Source: DATBLE01 sp036555585
GTDB taxonomy: Bacteria > Actinomycetota > Thermoleophilia > Gaiellales > Gaiellaceae
Length of the DNA: 64,000 nucleotides
NCBI GenBank assembly: GCA_036555585.1
Contig: DATBLE010000044.1
Location: 1-64,000, forward strand
Direction: 5' to 3'
Shown: piece after piece, positions 1 through 6,050 of the stretch
Layout: each line of letters begins with the position of its first letter
Position numbering within the stretch: position 1 is the stretch's first letter
Notes under the pieces: generated by a model
What the model was told of the DNA's origin: nothing
Databases searched by the model: none
The model's input: only the letters and a program-made list of their open reading frames with translations
Translations under genes and position numbers: made by a program

Positions 1-251
1 CGCCAAGGCGAGTGGCATGGGTGTCACCCAAGCTGACGGCCCAGAGTAGGGTGACGATGCGTGTGATGCGTCTGAGCCGTCGCTGGCGGGCCGCGCGCCG
101 CGGGCTCTGCACCTATCCGGATCCGACGCTGTACTCGCCCAGGGAACTGCACACGGTCTGGCAACTACTCCGGCGCGTCGGCGGGTTCAAGCGACAGCGG
201 CACGGACGCGCTGCGGAGAAGGACGCTTCGCCCAGTCACGGGCTTGCCTGA
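1..251 (+). CDS. Replication-initiator homologue, C-terminal part only (5' end outside the window)
   Basis: The reading frame is already open at the window edge and ends with TGA at 249-251. The encoded tail matches the last ~80 residues of the HUH replication protein encoded at 1548-2480 almost residue for residue (shared stretches include SRVTMRVMRLSRRW and CTYPDPTLYSPRELHTV). GTG at 12 is an internal codon in the other copy, so this is a truncated view of a second rep gene, not a short gene. It implies a second related mobile element to the left of 1259. Confidence 0.75.
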   Translation, partial: PRRVAWVSPKLTAQSRVTMRVMRLSRRWRAARRGLCTYPDPTLYSPRELHTVWQLLRRVGGFKRQRHGRAAEKDASPSHGLA

Positions 252-309
252 TCCGCCGACCGGGGGGCGGCGGCACTTCCGCAGGACGTGCCGCCGTGGG
301 CGGCGGATC
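250..309. repeat. Nested inverted repeat after rep, left copy
   Basis: Outer arms GATCCGCCG (250-258) and CGGCGGATC (301-309) enclose inner arms CGGCGGCAC and GTGCCGCCG. The structure starts on the rep stop codon and is preserved in the second copy. No T-tract follows. It could be a terminator or part of a replication origin. Confidence 0.7.
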
Positions 310-366
310 TCAGGAGCCGTGGTCGGCGAGAGCACAGTCGCCCAGCCCCCGGGCTAAGGTGGCTCG

Positions 367-534
367 ATGGGAAGGTCGGCAACTGGCGTGCTGTACGTCG
401 TTGCAATGGCAGGTGTCATTGTCGCCGTTGACGTTCTGTTCTTCGAAGGCCGCGTCTGGGAGCGGCTCGCGGTCAACGTCGGCATCGTCCTGGTCTTCGT
501 CGCGTTCTACTTCAGGTTCCTGCGTCATGCATGA
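367..534 (+). CDS. Small two-helix membrane protein (55 aa), unknown function
   Basis: ATG at 367, stop at 532-534. The peptide begins MGRSATGVLYVVAMAGVIVA and has two hydrophobic stretches, about residues 7-26 and 35-51. These are separated by a short charged loop (FFEGRVWERL) and followed by a basic tail (RFLRHA). The last bases ATGA overlap the start of the next gene, which favours a real two-gene unit. It lies just after the rep copy at the window edge, so it is probably cargo of the left-hand element. The family is not recognised. Confidence 0.6.
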   Translation: MGRSATGVLYVVAMAGVIVAVDVLFFEGRVWERLAVNVGIVLVFVAFYFRFLRHA

Positions 535-812
535 ACGAGCACGGGGGCGCGTGTTGCCGACTCCTACAATTGAACGTCGTGAGGGCGAGGAAGAGATGGA
601 GCGACCTGTCGCCGGGGACGCGTCGCTTGGTCGTTTCGGCGAGCACGATAGAGGCCGCGCTCAAGATCGCTGCGCTGATCGACCTCGCGCGACGGCCCGC
701 CGCCACTGTGCGCGGATCGAAGGCGGCGTGGGCAGCCTCTATCTCGCTCGTCAACTCCCTTGGCGTAGTGCCGATCGCGTACTTCCTTTGGGGCCGTCGC
801 AGCTCGTCCTAG
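531..812 (+). CDS. Small membrane protein resembling PLDc_N-type actinobacterial proteins (93 aa)
   Basis: The central part has a W-x-x-L-S-P-x-x-R-R-L opening, then two hydrophobic helices separated by a D-L-x-R-R-P-A-x-x-V-R-G segment. It ends in VVPIAYFLWGRR. This order is typical of short actinobacterial membrane proteins related to the phospholipase D N-terminal (PLDc_N) domain, from memory of the family. ATG 531 overlaps the preceding stop. GTG at 579, just before ARKRWSDL, is an alternative start that keeps the whole conserved part. The biochemical role is unknown. Confidence 0.6.
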   Translation: MNEHGGACCRLLQLNVVRARKRWSDLSPGTRRLVVSASTIEAALKIAALIDLARRPAATVRGSKAAWAASISLVNSLGVVPIAYFLWGRRSSS

Positions 813-1258
813 CTGGTCGAGAGCCGGTCGCGCGGCAGCGCCCGTCCAGCACCAGCGCAAGCGTCAAGCGTTAATCCCGAACGCTCGCGCACGAGAGTTT
901 CGTTACCGCGATGTAAGTGTGCGGAGCGCCCTCGCGGTCTCGGGCCAAAGCAGCGAGTCCGCAGCCTCCGTCCATGGGCGCCACGTGAACGCAACGTGCT
1001 CGTCGTTGAGGATCGGCACCCAAGACGGCGGAGCTGTTGCAACGAAGCACGCGAGGACCGCGTGTCAGGTCTTGCATTCACCCAACGCCGCCGTGACCGG
1101 CATGACGGGCGCGGCACCGAACCGCTCCGACCCGAGCGCGGTTGCCGGCGCCGCAGGCGTCCTGCAGAGCGGGGGAAGGGGGGCCACGGGGGAAACCGGC
1201 CGTTTCTCCCCCGTGAGAGCGGAGCCAGGCGGCCCGAAGGGCCGCGGCGCAGCGGCAG
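813..1258. other. Non-coding stretch left of the attachment site, with two hairpins
   Basis: I see no convincing gene here. A hairpin at 1185-1215 has arms CACGGGGG and CCCCCGTG. A second at 1229-1245 (GCGGCCC-GAA-GGGCCGC) reads as a UUCG-loop hairpin on the minus strand. The second hairpin sits just beyond the tRNA-Glu 3' fragment at 1259-1285, where a terminator of the original tRNA transcript would be expected. A minus-strand frame near 900-1020 gives about 38 protein-like residues, too little to call. Confidence 0.5.
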
Positions 1259-1285
1259 GAGGCGCATACGGGATTCGAACCCGTG
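1259..1285. repeat. Attachment-site core, left end (tRNA-Glu 3' fragment)
   Basis: Begins GAGGCGCATACGGG and ends GAACCCGTG, identical over 27 bp to 6956-6982. Homology stops right after the shared GTG. The following bases (TCTGCC) cannot form the anticodon arm, and the bases near 1340 do not pair with the acceptor strand, so no complete tRNA exists here. Confidence 0.88.
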
Positions 1286-1364
1286 TCTGCCGAGTCGGTT
1301 CTGCCTGAGCCGCTTCGCCGGAAACTTGATGAGCTAAGGGCGCGTAACTCGCGAGGGGCGCGCC

Positions 1365-1547
1365 GTGACGCCGGCTGAATCGCTCCTTAGCCGCGCTCGT
1401 GACTACGAGCTGCTCGCTGCCTGGCACGCCGAGCGAGGGCCTGTGTCGCAGGAGTCCGCGAGGTCGGCGGTCGGTTTTCTGGTCGTGGCAATCGTCCTGT
1501 ACGAGGTCGCGGCGCTCCTCGAGGACGACTTCGAGGCGGCGGCGTAG
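1365..1547 (+). CDS. Small single-helix membrane protein upstream of rep (60 aa)
   Basis: GTG start at 1365. The stop TAG at 1545-1547 abuts the GTG of rep at 1548, which suggests translational coupling. The protein has an acidic/basic N-terminal region (residues 1-33), one hydrophobic segment (GFLVVAIVLYEVAALL, about 37-52) and an acidic tail. It may tether or regulate the replication protein, but that rests only on position. In the excised circle this gene would overlap the end of the integrase gene by about 14 nt. Confidence 0.55.
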   Translation: MTPAESLLSRARDYELLAAWHAERGPVSQESARSAVGFLVVAIVLYEVAALLEDDFEAAA

Positions 1548-2480
1548 GTGGGAGCCGGCGGATCGCAGCAGCGTTGCCTCGGTGGCGCAACCCTCTGGGC
1601 TCCCGAGGCTCCCTGTCGGAAGCTTACGTGCGAGATTTGTGGGCTAGTCTGGCTGCGGGACTGGCGGCAAGTTCTGGACGCAGCGATGGATGTCCACGAT
1701 GGGCCGCACGTGTCGTTTGTCGTGACGGCGCCCGGTGCCGATCGGCTGCCCTGGGACGAGTCGGCCTGTGCCTGGCGGGGGCCGCATCGCCACGATGGAA
1801 AAGCCGGCTGCCGGTGTTCTGCAGTCGAGCTCGCAAAGTGGCATGCGCAGGCTGAACGGAACTGGACGCGGCTATTGCAACTGGTTCAGCAGCGAGTCGC
1901 CCGTGAGTTCGGTCGCCGTGCGCCAGTCATCGTTCGGGTCTGGGAGCCGCAGGAGCGGGGCGCATGGCATTTGCACGTTGTTGTGAGCGTGAAGGATTCA
2001 GCTGGCGAGCTTCTCGCGCTCCGGTTCGGGGCACATCTCCGAGCGGAAGCTGGTCGCCTCAGGTTCGGTGACGTGCTCGGTTTCGGACTGGTTGATCGGT
2101 CGGGGCGCGTCAATCGAAAGGTCTACGCGAGGGGTCGGAGTACAGGCCGATACCTTGCCGGCTACTTCGTGGACGATCCCACTTCGCGTAAGGCAAGCCT
2201 CCTGGAATCGGTGCGAACGTCGTCATGGACGCCTAGGCGAGTGGCATGGGTGTCACCCAAGCTGACGGCCCGGAGTAGGGTGACAATGCGTGTGATGCGT
2301 CTGAGCCGTCGCTGGTGGGCCGCGCGCCGCAGGCTCTGCACCTATCCGGATCCGACGCTGTACTCGCCCAGGGAACTGCACACGGTCTGGCAACTGCTCG
2401 GGCGCGTTGGCGGGTTCAAGCGACAGCGGCACGGACGCGCTGCCGAGAAGGACGCTTCGCCCAGTCACGGGCCTGCCTGA
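1548..2480 (+). CDS. HUH-type replication initiator, RepSA-like (310 aa)
   Basis: Probably nicks and re-ligates DNA to start rolling-circle replication of the element. Residues 23-31 (C-x4-C-x2-C) and 74-90 (C, H, H, C-x-C) look like a zinc-binding region. WHLHVVV at 140-146 holds the HUH metal-binding pair H141/H143. RYLAGYF at 201-207 offers the catalytic tyrosines Y202 and Y206 in the Y-x3-Y spacing common in plasmid Rep proteins. The basic C-terminus (about 230-310) is the part duplicated at 1-251. GTG 1548 directly follows the upstream stop; a start nearer residue 20 is possible. The family is assigned by motif only. A REP-type transposase is less likely because of the size and context. 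Confidence 0.75.
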   Translation: MGAGGSQQRCLGGATLWAPEAPCRKLTCEICGLVWLRDWRQVLDAAMDVHDGPHVSFVVTAPGADRLPWDESACAWRGPHRHDGKAGCRCSAVELAKWHAQAERNWTRLLQLVQQRVAREFGRRAPVIVRVWEPQERGAWHLHVVVSVKDSAGELLALRFGAHLRAEAGRLRFGDVLGFGLVDRSGRVNRKVYARGRSTGRYLAGYFVDDPTSRKASLLESVRTSSWTPRRVAWVSPKLTARSRVTMRVMRLSRRWWAARRRLCTYPDPTLYSPRELHTVWQLLGRVGGFKRQRHGRAAEKDASPSHGPA

Positions 2481-2539
2481 TCCGCCGACCGGGGAGGCGG
2501 CGGCACTTCCGCAGGACGTGCCGCCGTGGGCGGCGGATC
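2230..2539. repeat. Direct repeat, right copy (rep 3' end plus palindrome)
   Basis: Matches 1-309 with about eleven differences including one single-base indel. It ends exactly at the outer arm of the palindrome; sequence beyond 2539 is unrelated to that beyond 309, so the two elements differ in cargo from this point. Confidence 0.9.
2479..2539. repeat. Nested inverted repeat after rep, right copy
   Basis: Outer arms GATCCGCCG (2479-2487) and CGGCGGATC (2531-2539) flank inner arms CGGCGGCAC and GTGCCGCCG around TTCCGCAGGAC. The stop codon of rep overlaps the first arm. The only change from the left copy is in the spacer between arms, while both stems are intact. It may terminate rep transcription or serve as a replication origin. 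Confidence 0.7.
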
Positions 2540-2632
2540 CGAGGGCTTGATCGGACGAAGAAGACGCTGTACCGGGCTGAGCTGTGCCGGACGCGGCAAA
2601 CGTCCTCTTCGTCGCAGGAGTAACCTGGCGGT

Positions 2633-2905
2633 GTGGGCGAGGAGGAAGTTCGCTTGGCGAGGGAGCGCTCGAAGCGGGCTCATCGGCGAGCCGAACAGAC
2701 GCACGAGCGGGCTGTCCTTCTTCACACCGAGGCAGCGAACCTCCAGGAGATGCATGCCAGGCACTCGCACGAAGACGGTAATGAGCGGCAAGTGCAACGA
2801 GCTGAGCGTCTGGCCGACTCAGAACGCGAACTCGCACAGAGCGAGAAGCGCAAGGCAGAGAGAGAGAGAGAGAGAGAGGAGACGCCGCGTAGACCGCGCC
2901 GGTGA
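2633..2905 (+). CDS. Small charged coiled-coil protein (90 aa), unknown function
   Basis: GTG start at 2633, with AGGAG about 10 nt upstream. The protein is almost entirely charged helix: heptad-like Arg/Glu/Ala/Leu runs, a His-rich middle (HARHSHEDGN) and a C-terminus of alternating Arg-Glu encoded by a dinucleotide repeat. No catalytic motif is seen. Short helical proteins of this kind occur in actinobacterial integrative elements, but I do not recognise a named family. It follows the palindrome after rep by about 90 bp. Confidence 0.55.
   Translation: MGEEEVRLARERSKRAHRRAEQTHERAVLLHTEAANLQEMHARHSHEDGNERQVQRAERLADSERELAQSEKRKAEREREREETPRRPRR
2857..2878 (+). repeat. (AG)11 dinucleotide repeat inside a coding region
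   Basis: Eleven uninterrupted AG units encode the ERERERE-like end of the coiled-coil protein. A gain or loss of one unit would shift the frame about eight codons before the stop. Confidence 0.95.
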
Positions 2906-3102
2906 GGGCGACTAGCCTAGGCTGCCTTCCGTCCTTGTTCTCTTTAGTAAGACCGGGAACTTCAAGGAAAAAAGAAAGCCTGGCGGTTCCTCCTTGCCCA
3001 AGCGCGCGAGTGGCGCTTCCGACTCTGGGTGAGGCTGGCGAGTAGGCGACACTCACAGCTTCGTGTCGGATCGGATACGCTGGGAGTGCCGAGGCGGTCT
3101 CC

Positions 3103-3591
3103 TTGGGTGCCCCTCTTCTCGCTTGCTCGCCTGACGGCGGAGCGCGTGAGGTCTCTCGTCTGGCGATCGAGCCATCGACGGACAGGAGCGGCGCGCTGAG
3201 TCGGCCCAGCAACTCGTATGTGGTGCGCCACGAGCCTGAGGCTGAAGGGCAGACGCTCGCTCCAACGTGGGTAGATGCCGAAAGAGTGCTTGACGGGCTC
3301 GCTCGGGCGGGCGCGACGATCGCAATCACGCCTACGTCGACTACGACGATCGGCGGCTACGAGCCGGGACGGCGGGTGTTGCTGCAGTCGGGAACGGGTT
3401 CGCGGTGGCTGGCGGTGGAAAGCATCCAGGAGTGTTGGGAGCGGTTCGAGGAGATGGGGCGCATTAGCCGCTCTGACGTACTCGAGCCGGGGCGCTGCTC
3501 CGGTTTCATGATCGCCTTCTTCCGGGAAGTGCCCGGCGTCAGCGAGAAGCGCGTGCGCGGCACCAGCTACCTGCATCGCTCGGCCTCGTGA
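3103..3591 (+). CDS. Hypothetical protein of the integrated element (162 aa)
   Basis: The frame is open from about 3103 to TGA at 3589-3591. The second half looks protein-like (YEPGRRVLLQSG, VESIQECWERFEEMGRI, CSGFMIAFFREVPGVS), with mixed alpha/beta character and no membrane segment. The first ~55 residues are rich in Ser, Arg and Gly and less convincing, so the true start may be internal, for instance the GTG near 3220 (VVRHEPEAEGQTLAP). I do not recognise a family or motif. Confidence 0.5.
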   Translation: MGAPLLACSPDGGAREVSRLAIEPSTDRSGALSRPSNSYVVRHEPEAEGQTLAPTWVDAERVLDGLARAGATIAITPTSTTTIGGYEPGRRVLLQSGTGSRWLAVESIQECWERFEEMGRISRSDVLEPGRCSGFMIAFFREVPGVSEKRVRGTSYLHRSAS

Positions 3592-3596
3592 TCGGT

Positions 3597-3713
3597 ATGG
3601 CCGGCGACGTGCAGGGCGCCTTGCACATTTGGCGAGGCCGGCTGGTCGCGAGCGCGGGCTTGGCTGCGCTCACTGCGGTCGCCCAGCGCGCGCTGGCTGT
3701 CGGCGCGCGCTGA
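3597..3713 (+). CDS. Possible 38-residue peptide downstream of the hypothetical gene
   Basis: ATG 3597 to TGA 3713, five bases after the preceding stop. The peptide (MAGDVQGALHIWRGRLVASA, then an Ala-rich end) has one amphipathic to hydrophobic helix. No ribosome-binding site is evident. Support is only the close spacing and composition. Confidence 0.25.
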   Translation: MAGDVQGALHIWRGRLVASAGLAALTAVAQRALAVGAR

Positions 3714-3716
3714 ACC

Positions 3717-3941
3717 TCAAGGACGTTTCGCGTCGAGAGGACGGACGTCGGCCGCTTCGATGCCGAGTGAGCCCAGCGCGATGACGTATTCGACTCGTTG
3801 ACCTTCGTGCAGGGCGACGGATGCTTCGACGCTGCGGGGCCGGATCCAGATCTCTCCTGCATGGCGGTCCGGGGCGATGAAGCCGAAGCCGTCGACGCTC
3901 AAGGCAGTCACGGTGCCGCGGTGCCTCCGAGGTAGGGTCAA
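3717..3941 (-). CDS. Divergent cold-shock-domain protein (74 aa)
   Basis: The sequence RGTVTALSVDGFGFIAPD, then GEIWIRPRSV, LHEGQRVEYVI and GIEAADVRPL follows the five-strand cold-shock fold in order. The RNP1-like motif is changed (DGFGFIAP in place of KGYGFI) and the RNP2 region is weak. I chose TTG at 3941 because TTGA overlaps the stop of the upstream gene and gives the usual family length; an ATG at 3980 would overlap that gene by 43 nt. It probably binds single-stranded nucleic acid. It is the last gene of a minus-strand group with a second cold-shock gene. Confidence 0.7.
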   Translation of the reverse strand: MTLPRRHRGTVTALSVDGFGFIAPDRHAGEIWIRPRSVEASVALHEGQRVEYVIALGSLGIEAADVRPLDAKRP

Positions 3942-4150
3942 CCCTTTGGCGTCTCGTTCGTGGCGTACGACTGCTCCCATCCGACGTTGACGAGCATCGC
4001 GCCAACCTCACGGATAGCGAGGGCGATCTCGAGGCCGATCTCGCGGATCGCCTCTGTTTCGCGTGCCGTCGATAGGTTGCTGCGTAAGTCCGCCAATAGG
4101 GCTTCGAGGCGTTCTATTTCCTCGTAATTGCGCTGCTCGGGACTTGCCAC
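3938..4150 (-). CDS. Small helical protein between two cold-shock genes (70 aa)
   Basis: GTG start at 4150 is preceded by AAAGGA at good spacing. The predicted protein is two amphipathic helices (EEIERLEALLADLRSNLSTA and a second starting EAIREIGLEIALAIREVG), with no cysteines and no membrane segment. It ends in TGA overlapping the TTG start of the downstream cold-shock gene, so the two are likely translated together. The family is unknown; it could be a dimerising partner. Confidence 0.55.
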   Translation of the reverse strand: MASPEQRNYEEIERLEALLADLRSNLSTARETEAIREIGLEIALAIREVGAMLVNVGWEQSYATNETPKG

Positions 4151-4223
4151 GTGGCCGTCCTTTCTCGTGGCGGGAGAGCGTGGGCAGCCCGGGTCGACGT
4201 GCAACCCGGGCTATGGGTAGGCA

Positions 4224-4430
4224 CTACGCCACCGGGACGACGTTCGCCGCCTCGGGGCCCTTCGCACCGTCGCGCTGTTCGTATTCGACGCGTGCGCCCT
4301 CGCTGAGCGACTTGTACCCCTCGCCCGCGATGCTCGAGTGATGGACGAACACGTCCTTCGACCCGTCGGCGGGGGTGATGAAGCCATACCCCTTCGCGTC
4401 GTTGAACCACTTCACGGTTCCGTTAGCCAT
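4224..4430 (-). CDS. csp: Cold-shock protein, CspA family (68 aa)
   Basis: Canonical small nucleic-acid-binding protein. MANGTVKWFNDAKGYGFITP carries RNP1 (KGYGFI), and DVFVHHSSI carries RNP2. The end (GPEAANVVPV) and the 68-residue length are standard. GGGAGG sits just before the ATG. The 230 bp upstream on the minus strand hold no gene and may be a long leader, which is common for cold-shock genes, though I see no defined thermosensor. Such proteins act as RNA chaperones or anti-terminators; the role in a mobile element is open. Confidence 0.93.
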   Translation of the reverse strand: MANGTVKWFNDAKGYGFITPADGSKDVFVHHSSIAGEGYKSLSEGARVEYEQRDGAKGPEAANVVPVA

Positions 4431-4661
4431 AGAAACACCTCCCTTACTCCTGGTGAACTGGTAGGGAAGGCGCTTCGCGCAGACCAGACCCGCTCTTCGT
4501 TGTCTCCACGGTAGCAGGCACAGTCGGAACGGGCCGGTGCGCGACGGGTGTCGGCGGCGGGTCTGCTCTTGCTTCTCTTAGTCGCACTCTGACAACAGAG
4601 ACGCGACAAGCACTATCGCCCAGTTCCTTGGCGACGGGTGGGCGTACTCGGCCGAGTTCGG

Positions 4662-4886
4662 CTATCCGTGAACTAGGCGCAGGTCCCGGAGTGTGCCGGT
4701 AGCTCCCGCAGTGGATGAACCGGGGCCATCCGGTTCGTCGCCGACCGATAGATGAACTTTCGTGGCGACGACAACGTCCAGGGCCTTCTCAAGGCTCATC
4801 TCGGAGAGGTCCACGGTGTCAAACCAGTCCCGCATCTCCTCATCCGATGCAAAGTGCGGGAAGTCGTCGTGCATCTCTGGGTTCAC
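4662..4886 (-). CDS. Antitoxin, CopG/BrnA-like (74 aa)
   Basis: FASDEEMRDWFDTVDLSEMS matches the start of CopG-type antitoxins, in which F-x-S-E/D-E-E-x-x-x-W/F-D-x-x-D is the toxin-binding part. The GTG start lies one base after the toxin stop codon. No clear ribbon-helix-helix strand is visible, so DNA-binding autoregulation is uncertain. It probably neutralises the ribonuclease-like protein encoded immediately upstream. Confidence 0.7.
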   Translation of the reverse strand: MNPEMHDDFPHFASDEEMRDWFDTVDLSEMSLEKALDVVVATKVHLSVGDEPDGPGSSTAGATGTLRDLRLVHG

Positions 4887-4887
4887 G

Positions 4888-5148
4888 TTACCTATCCTCT
4901 CGGGCCGTAATCAGTGATGCCATCCCTCTGCCGCGGTATTTGACCAGGATCCAGAGTGGTCTCCCTGCCGACGTTCGGCCTCGGAGTATGTATGTCCTCC
5001 CACCATCGTGGCTCCGTGGCCCACGATAGACAGCTTTTTGGCCGCCAGCATCCTCAAACGCCTCTCGGACTTCCGAGGGCTCCAGTCTGTGCCTGTCCCA
5101 GATGTGCTGCGCGGCCTGCCAAGAGATGTGTAGGCGATCGAACTGCAC
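4888..5148 (-). CDS. Toxin, BrnT/RelE-like ribonuclease fold (86 aa)
   Basis: Size, gene order (toxin first) and ending support a BrnT-like toxin. The pattern is an initial helix (ISWQAAQHIWDRHRLEPSEV), a Phe-Glu/Asp region, then YILRGRTSAGRPLWILVKYR and a final Ile-Thr-Ala-Arg-Glu-Asp. This follows the BrnT order in which an R-x-x-x-G-x-T/S strand precedes a conserved Arg near the C-terminus. Such toxins cut mRNA during stress. It overlaps no other gene and is coupled to the antitoxin at 4886. The HicA or DUF4258 families are less likely alternatives. Confidence 0.65.
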   Translation of the reverse strand: MQFDRLHISWQAAQHIWDRHRLEPSEVREAFEDAGGQKAVYRGPRSHDGGRTYILRGRTSAGRPLWILVKYRGRGMASLITAREDR

Positions 5149-5170
5149 GGCTCCAGACCTGCGAGGTCTG

Positions 5171-5596
5171 TCACGAGCCCGGCTGGCTCGGGGGGTGTGC
5201 GACGGCGAAGGGGAGGCTCTTGACGTGGCGCTGGTCGAGGAGGACTTCGACGGAGTACGCGCCCGCGCGCTGCAGAACGGGCATGGGTGGAAAAGGCACG
5301 ATCACAGGCACGCCGAGTGGAACGTTTGTGGGGATTCCTGGGGCCGGCCCACCGACATGGAATTCCCCTTGGATATCCGGGAGCACAGGATTCCCGTCCG
5401 CGTCGATTACTTGGACCAGGAAGTTGTGGTCGGTATCCGCCTCGCTTCGGTGATAGGTGAGCTGTGCTACGAGCACGACTCCTAGGTGCGCCGGATATTG
5501 CGGGCGCCACAGAATCGTGACGCCGCCGCCCAGTACAAACGTCTTGCCGTCGGAAATCGACGCCGCATCGGCGAGAAAGGCGTACTCCAACTCCAT
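5171..5596 (-). CDS. DUF6941-like protein (141 aa)
   Basis: The N-terminus MELEYAFLADAASISDGKTF followed by VLGGGV is characteristic of a family of short proteins annotated DUF6941, with a beta-sandwich-like pattern. Further strands include LGVVLVAQLTY, NFLVQVIDADGNPVLPDI, GEFHVG and YSVEVLLD, and it ends LPFAVAHPP. There is no signal peptide or catalytic motif. The function of the family is unknown to me. It is the first gene of the minus-strand group and is divergent from the integrase operon. Confidence 0.65.
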   Translation of the reverse strand: MELEYAFLADAASISDGKTFVLGGGVTILWRPQYPAHLGVVLVAQLTYHRSEADTDHNFLVQVIDADGNPVLPDIQGEFHVGGPAPGIPTNVPLGVPVIVPFPPMPVLQRAGAYSVEVLLDQRHVKSLPFAVAHPPSQPGS

Positions 5597-5700
5597 TCGC
5601 GTGAGTCTAGGTCTCTAGGGGGACGGCGTGGTGTCGGGGAGCGGTCGGCGGGCCGCTTTGGCCACCACATCCCTGGGATCTCGGTTCGTGTGACGTCTTC

Positions 5701-5729
5701 TTGACAATTTGTATGACGAGAACAATACT
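5701..5729 (+). promoter_or_regulatory. Promoter of the RHH-integrase operon (leaderless)
   Basis: TTGACA at 5701-5706, a 17-bp spacer, then AATACT at 5724-5729. Transcription would begin at or next to ATG 5736. TTGT and ACAA arms within the spacer (around 5709-5724) could be an operator for the regulator encoded just downstream, but this is only a suggestion. Confidence 0.65.
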
Positions 5730-5735
5730 CTGCGT

Positions 5736-6050
5736 ATGACGGATCGAAAGCAGGCTCTCAAGGAAGTGTTGAACATCAGGGTCGACGAGGCTCTGTCGCG
5801 CGAGATCGACCGAATTGCCAAAGTGGAAGGGCTCTCGGCGAGCGAGGTCGCCCGCAAGCTTCTCGGCTTCGGGGTGGTTGTGCAGCGCCAGGTCGAAGCG
5901 AGCTATCTCCGGCTGCCCTACACCTTCGATCGAGAGAAGGAACAGGGGCAGGGTCGAGTTGTGATCGAGGCGGCGTGGCGGTACTACACGCCGAAGGAGC
6001 GTTGGGAGATGGAGCAGGAGGAGGCGGAGGCCATGGAGTACCTCCGATGA
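5736..6050 (+). CDS. Ribbon-helix-helix regulator preceding the integrase (104 aa)
   Basis: Residues ~9-45 (LNIRVDEALSREIDRIAKVEG, then LSASEVARKLLGFG) give one strand and two helices, the ribbon-helix-helix pattern of CopG/Arc-type DNA-binding proteins. The acidic C-terminal half (REKEQGQG, WEMEQEEAEAMEYLR) is unassigned. ATG 5736 fits the promoter at 5701-5729 as a leaderless start; an in-frame TTG at 5709 lies inside the promoter. The last bases ATGA overlap the integrase start at 6047. It probably autoregulates the operon or acts as a recombination directionality factor. Confidence 0.75.
   Translation: MTDRKQALKEVLNIRVDEALSREIDRIAKVEGLSASEVARKLLGFGVVVQRQVEASYLRLPYTFDREKEQGQGRVVIEAAWRYYTPKERWEMEQEEAEAMEYLR

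Larger units (their letters stand above)
1..309. repeat. Direct repeat, left copy (rep 3' end plus downstream palindrome)
   Basis: Positions 1-309 align with 2230-2539 with about eleven differences, one of them a single-base indel (roughly 96% identity). The repeat covers the last ~80 codons of the rep gene and the nested palindrome after it, and stops abruptly at the end of that palindrome. Its left limit lies outside the window. Confidence 0.9.

Noticed and set aside
1259..1345. A second complete tRNA gene at the left attachment site
   Set aside because: Only the T-arm and 3' acceptor strand match; the bases near 1340 (GCGCCCT on the minus strand) do not pair with ATGCGCC and no anticodon arm forms.
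1548..2480. REP-associated or IS200-type HUH transposase
   Set aside because: The protein is too long, has a zinc-type N-terminus and Y-x3-Y, and lies in an integrase-bearing element, which favours a plasmid-type Rep; sequence search would settle it.
2479..2539. CRISPR-like repeat
   Set aside because: Only two copies exist in the window, far apart, with no spacer array or cas genes; no CRISPR array was seen anywhere in the window.
4412..4609. A 65-residue minus-strand protein upstream of the cold-shock gene
   Set aside because: It overlaps the cspA start and ribosome-binding site and has no protein-like features; the region is more likely a leader.
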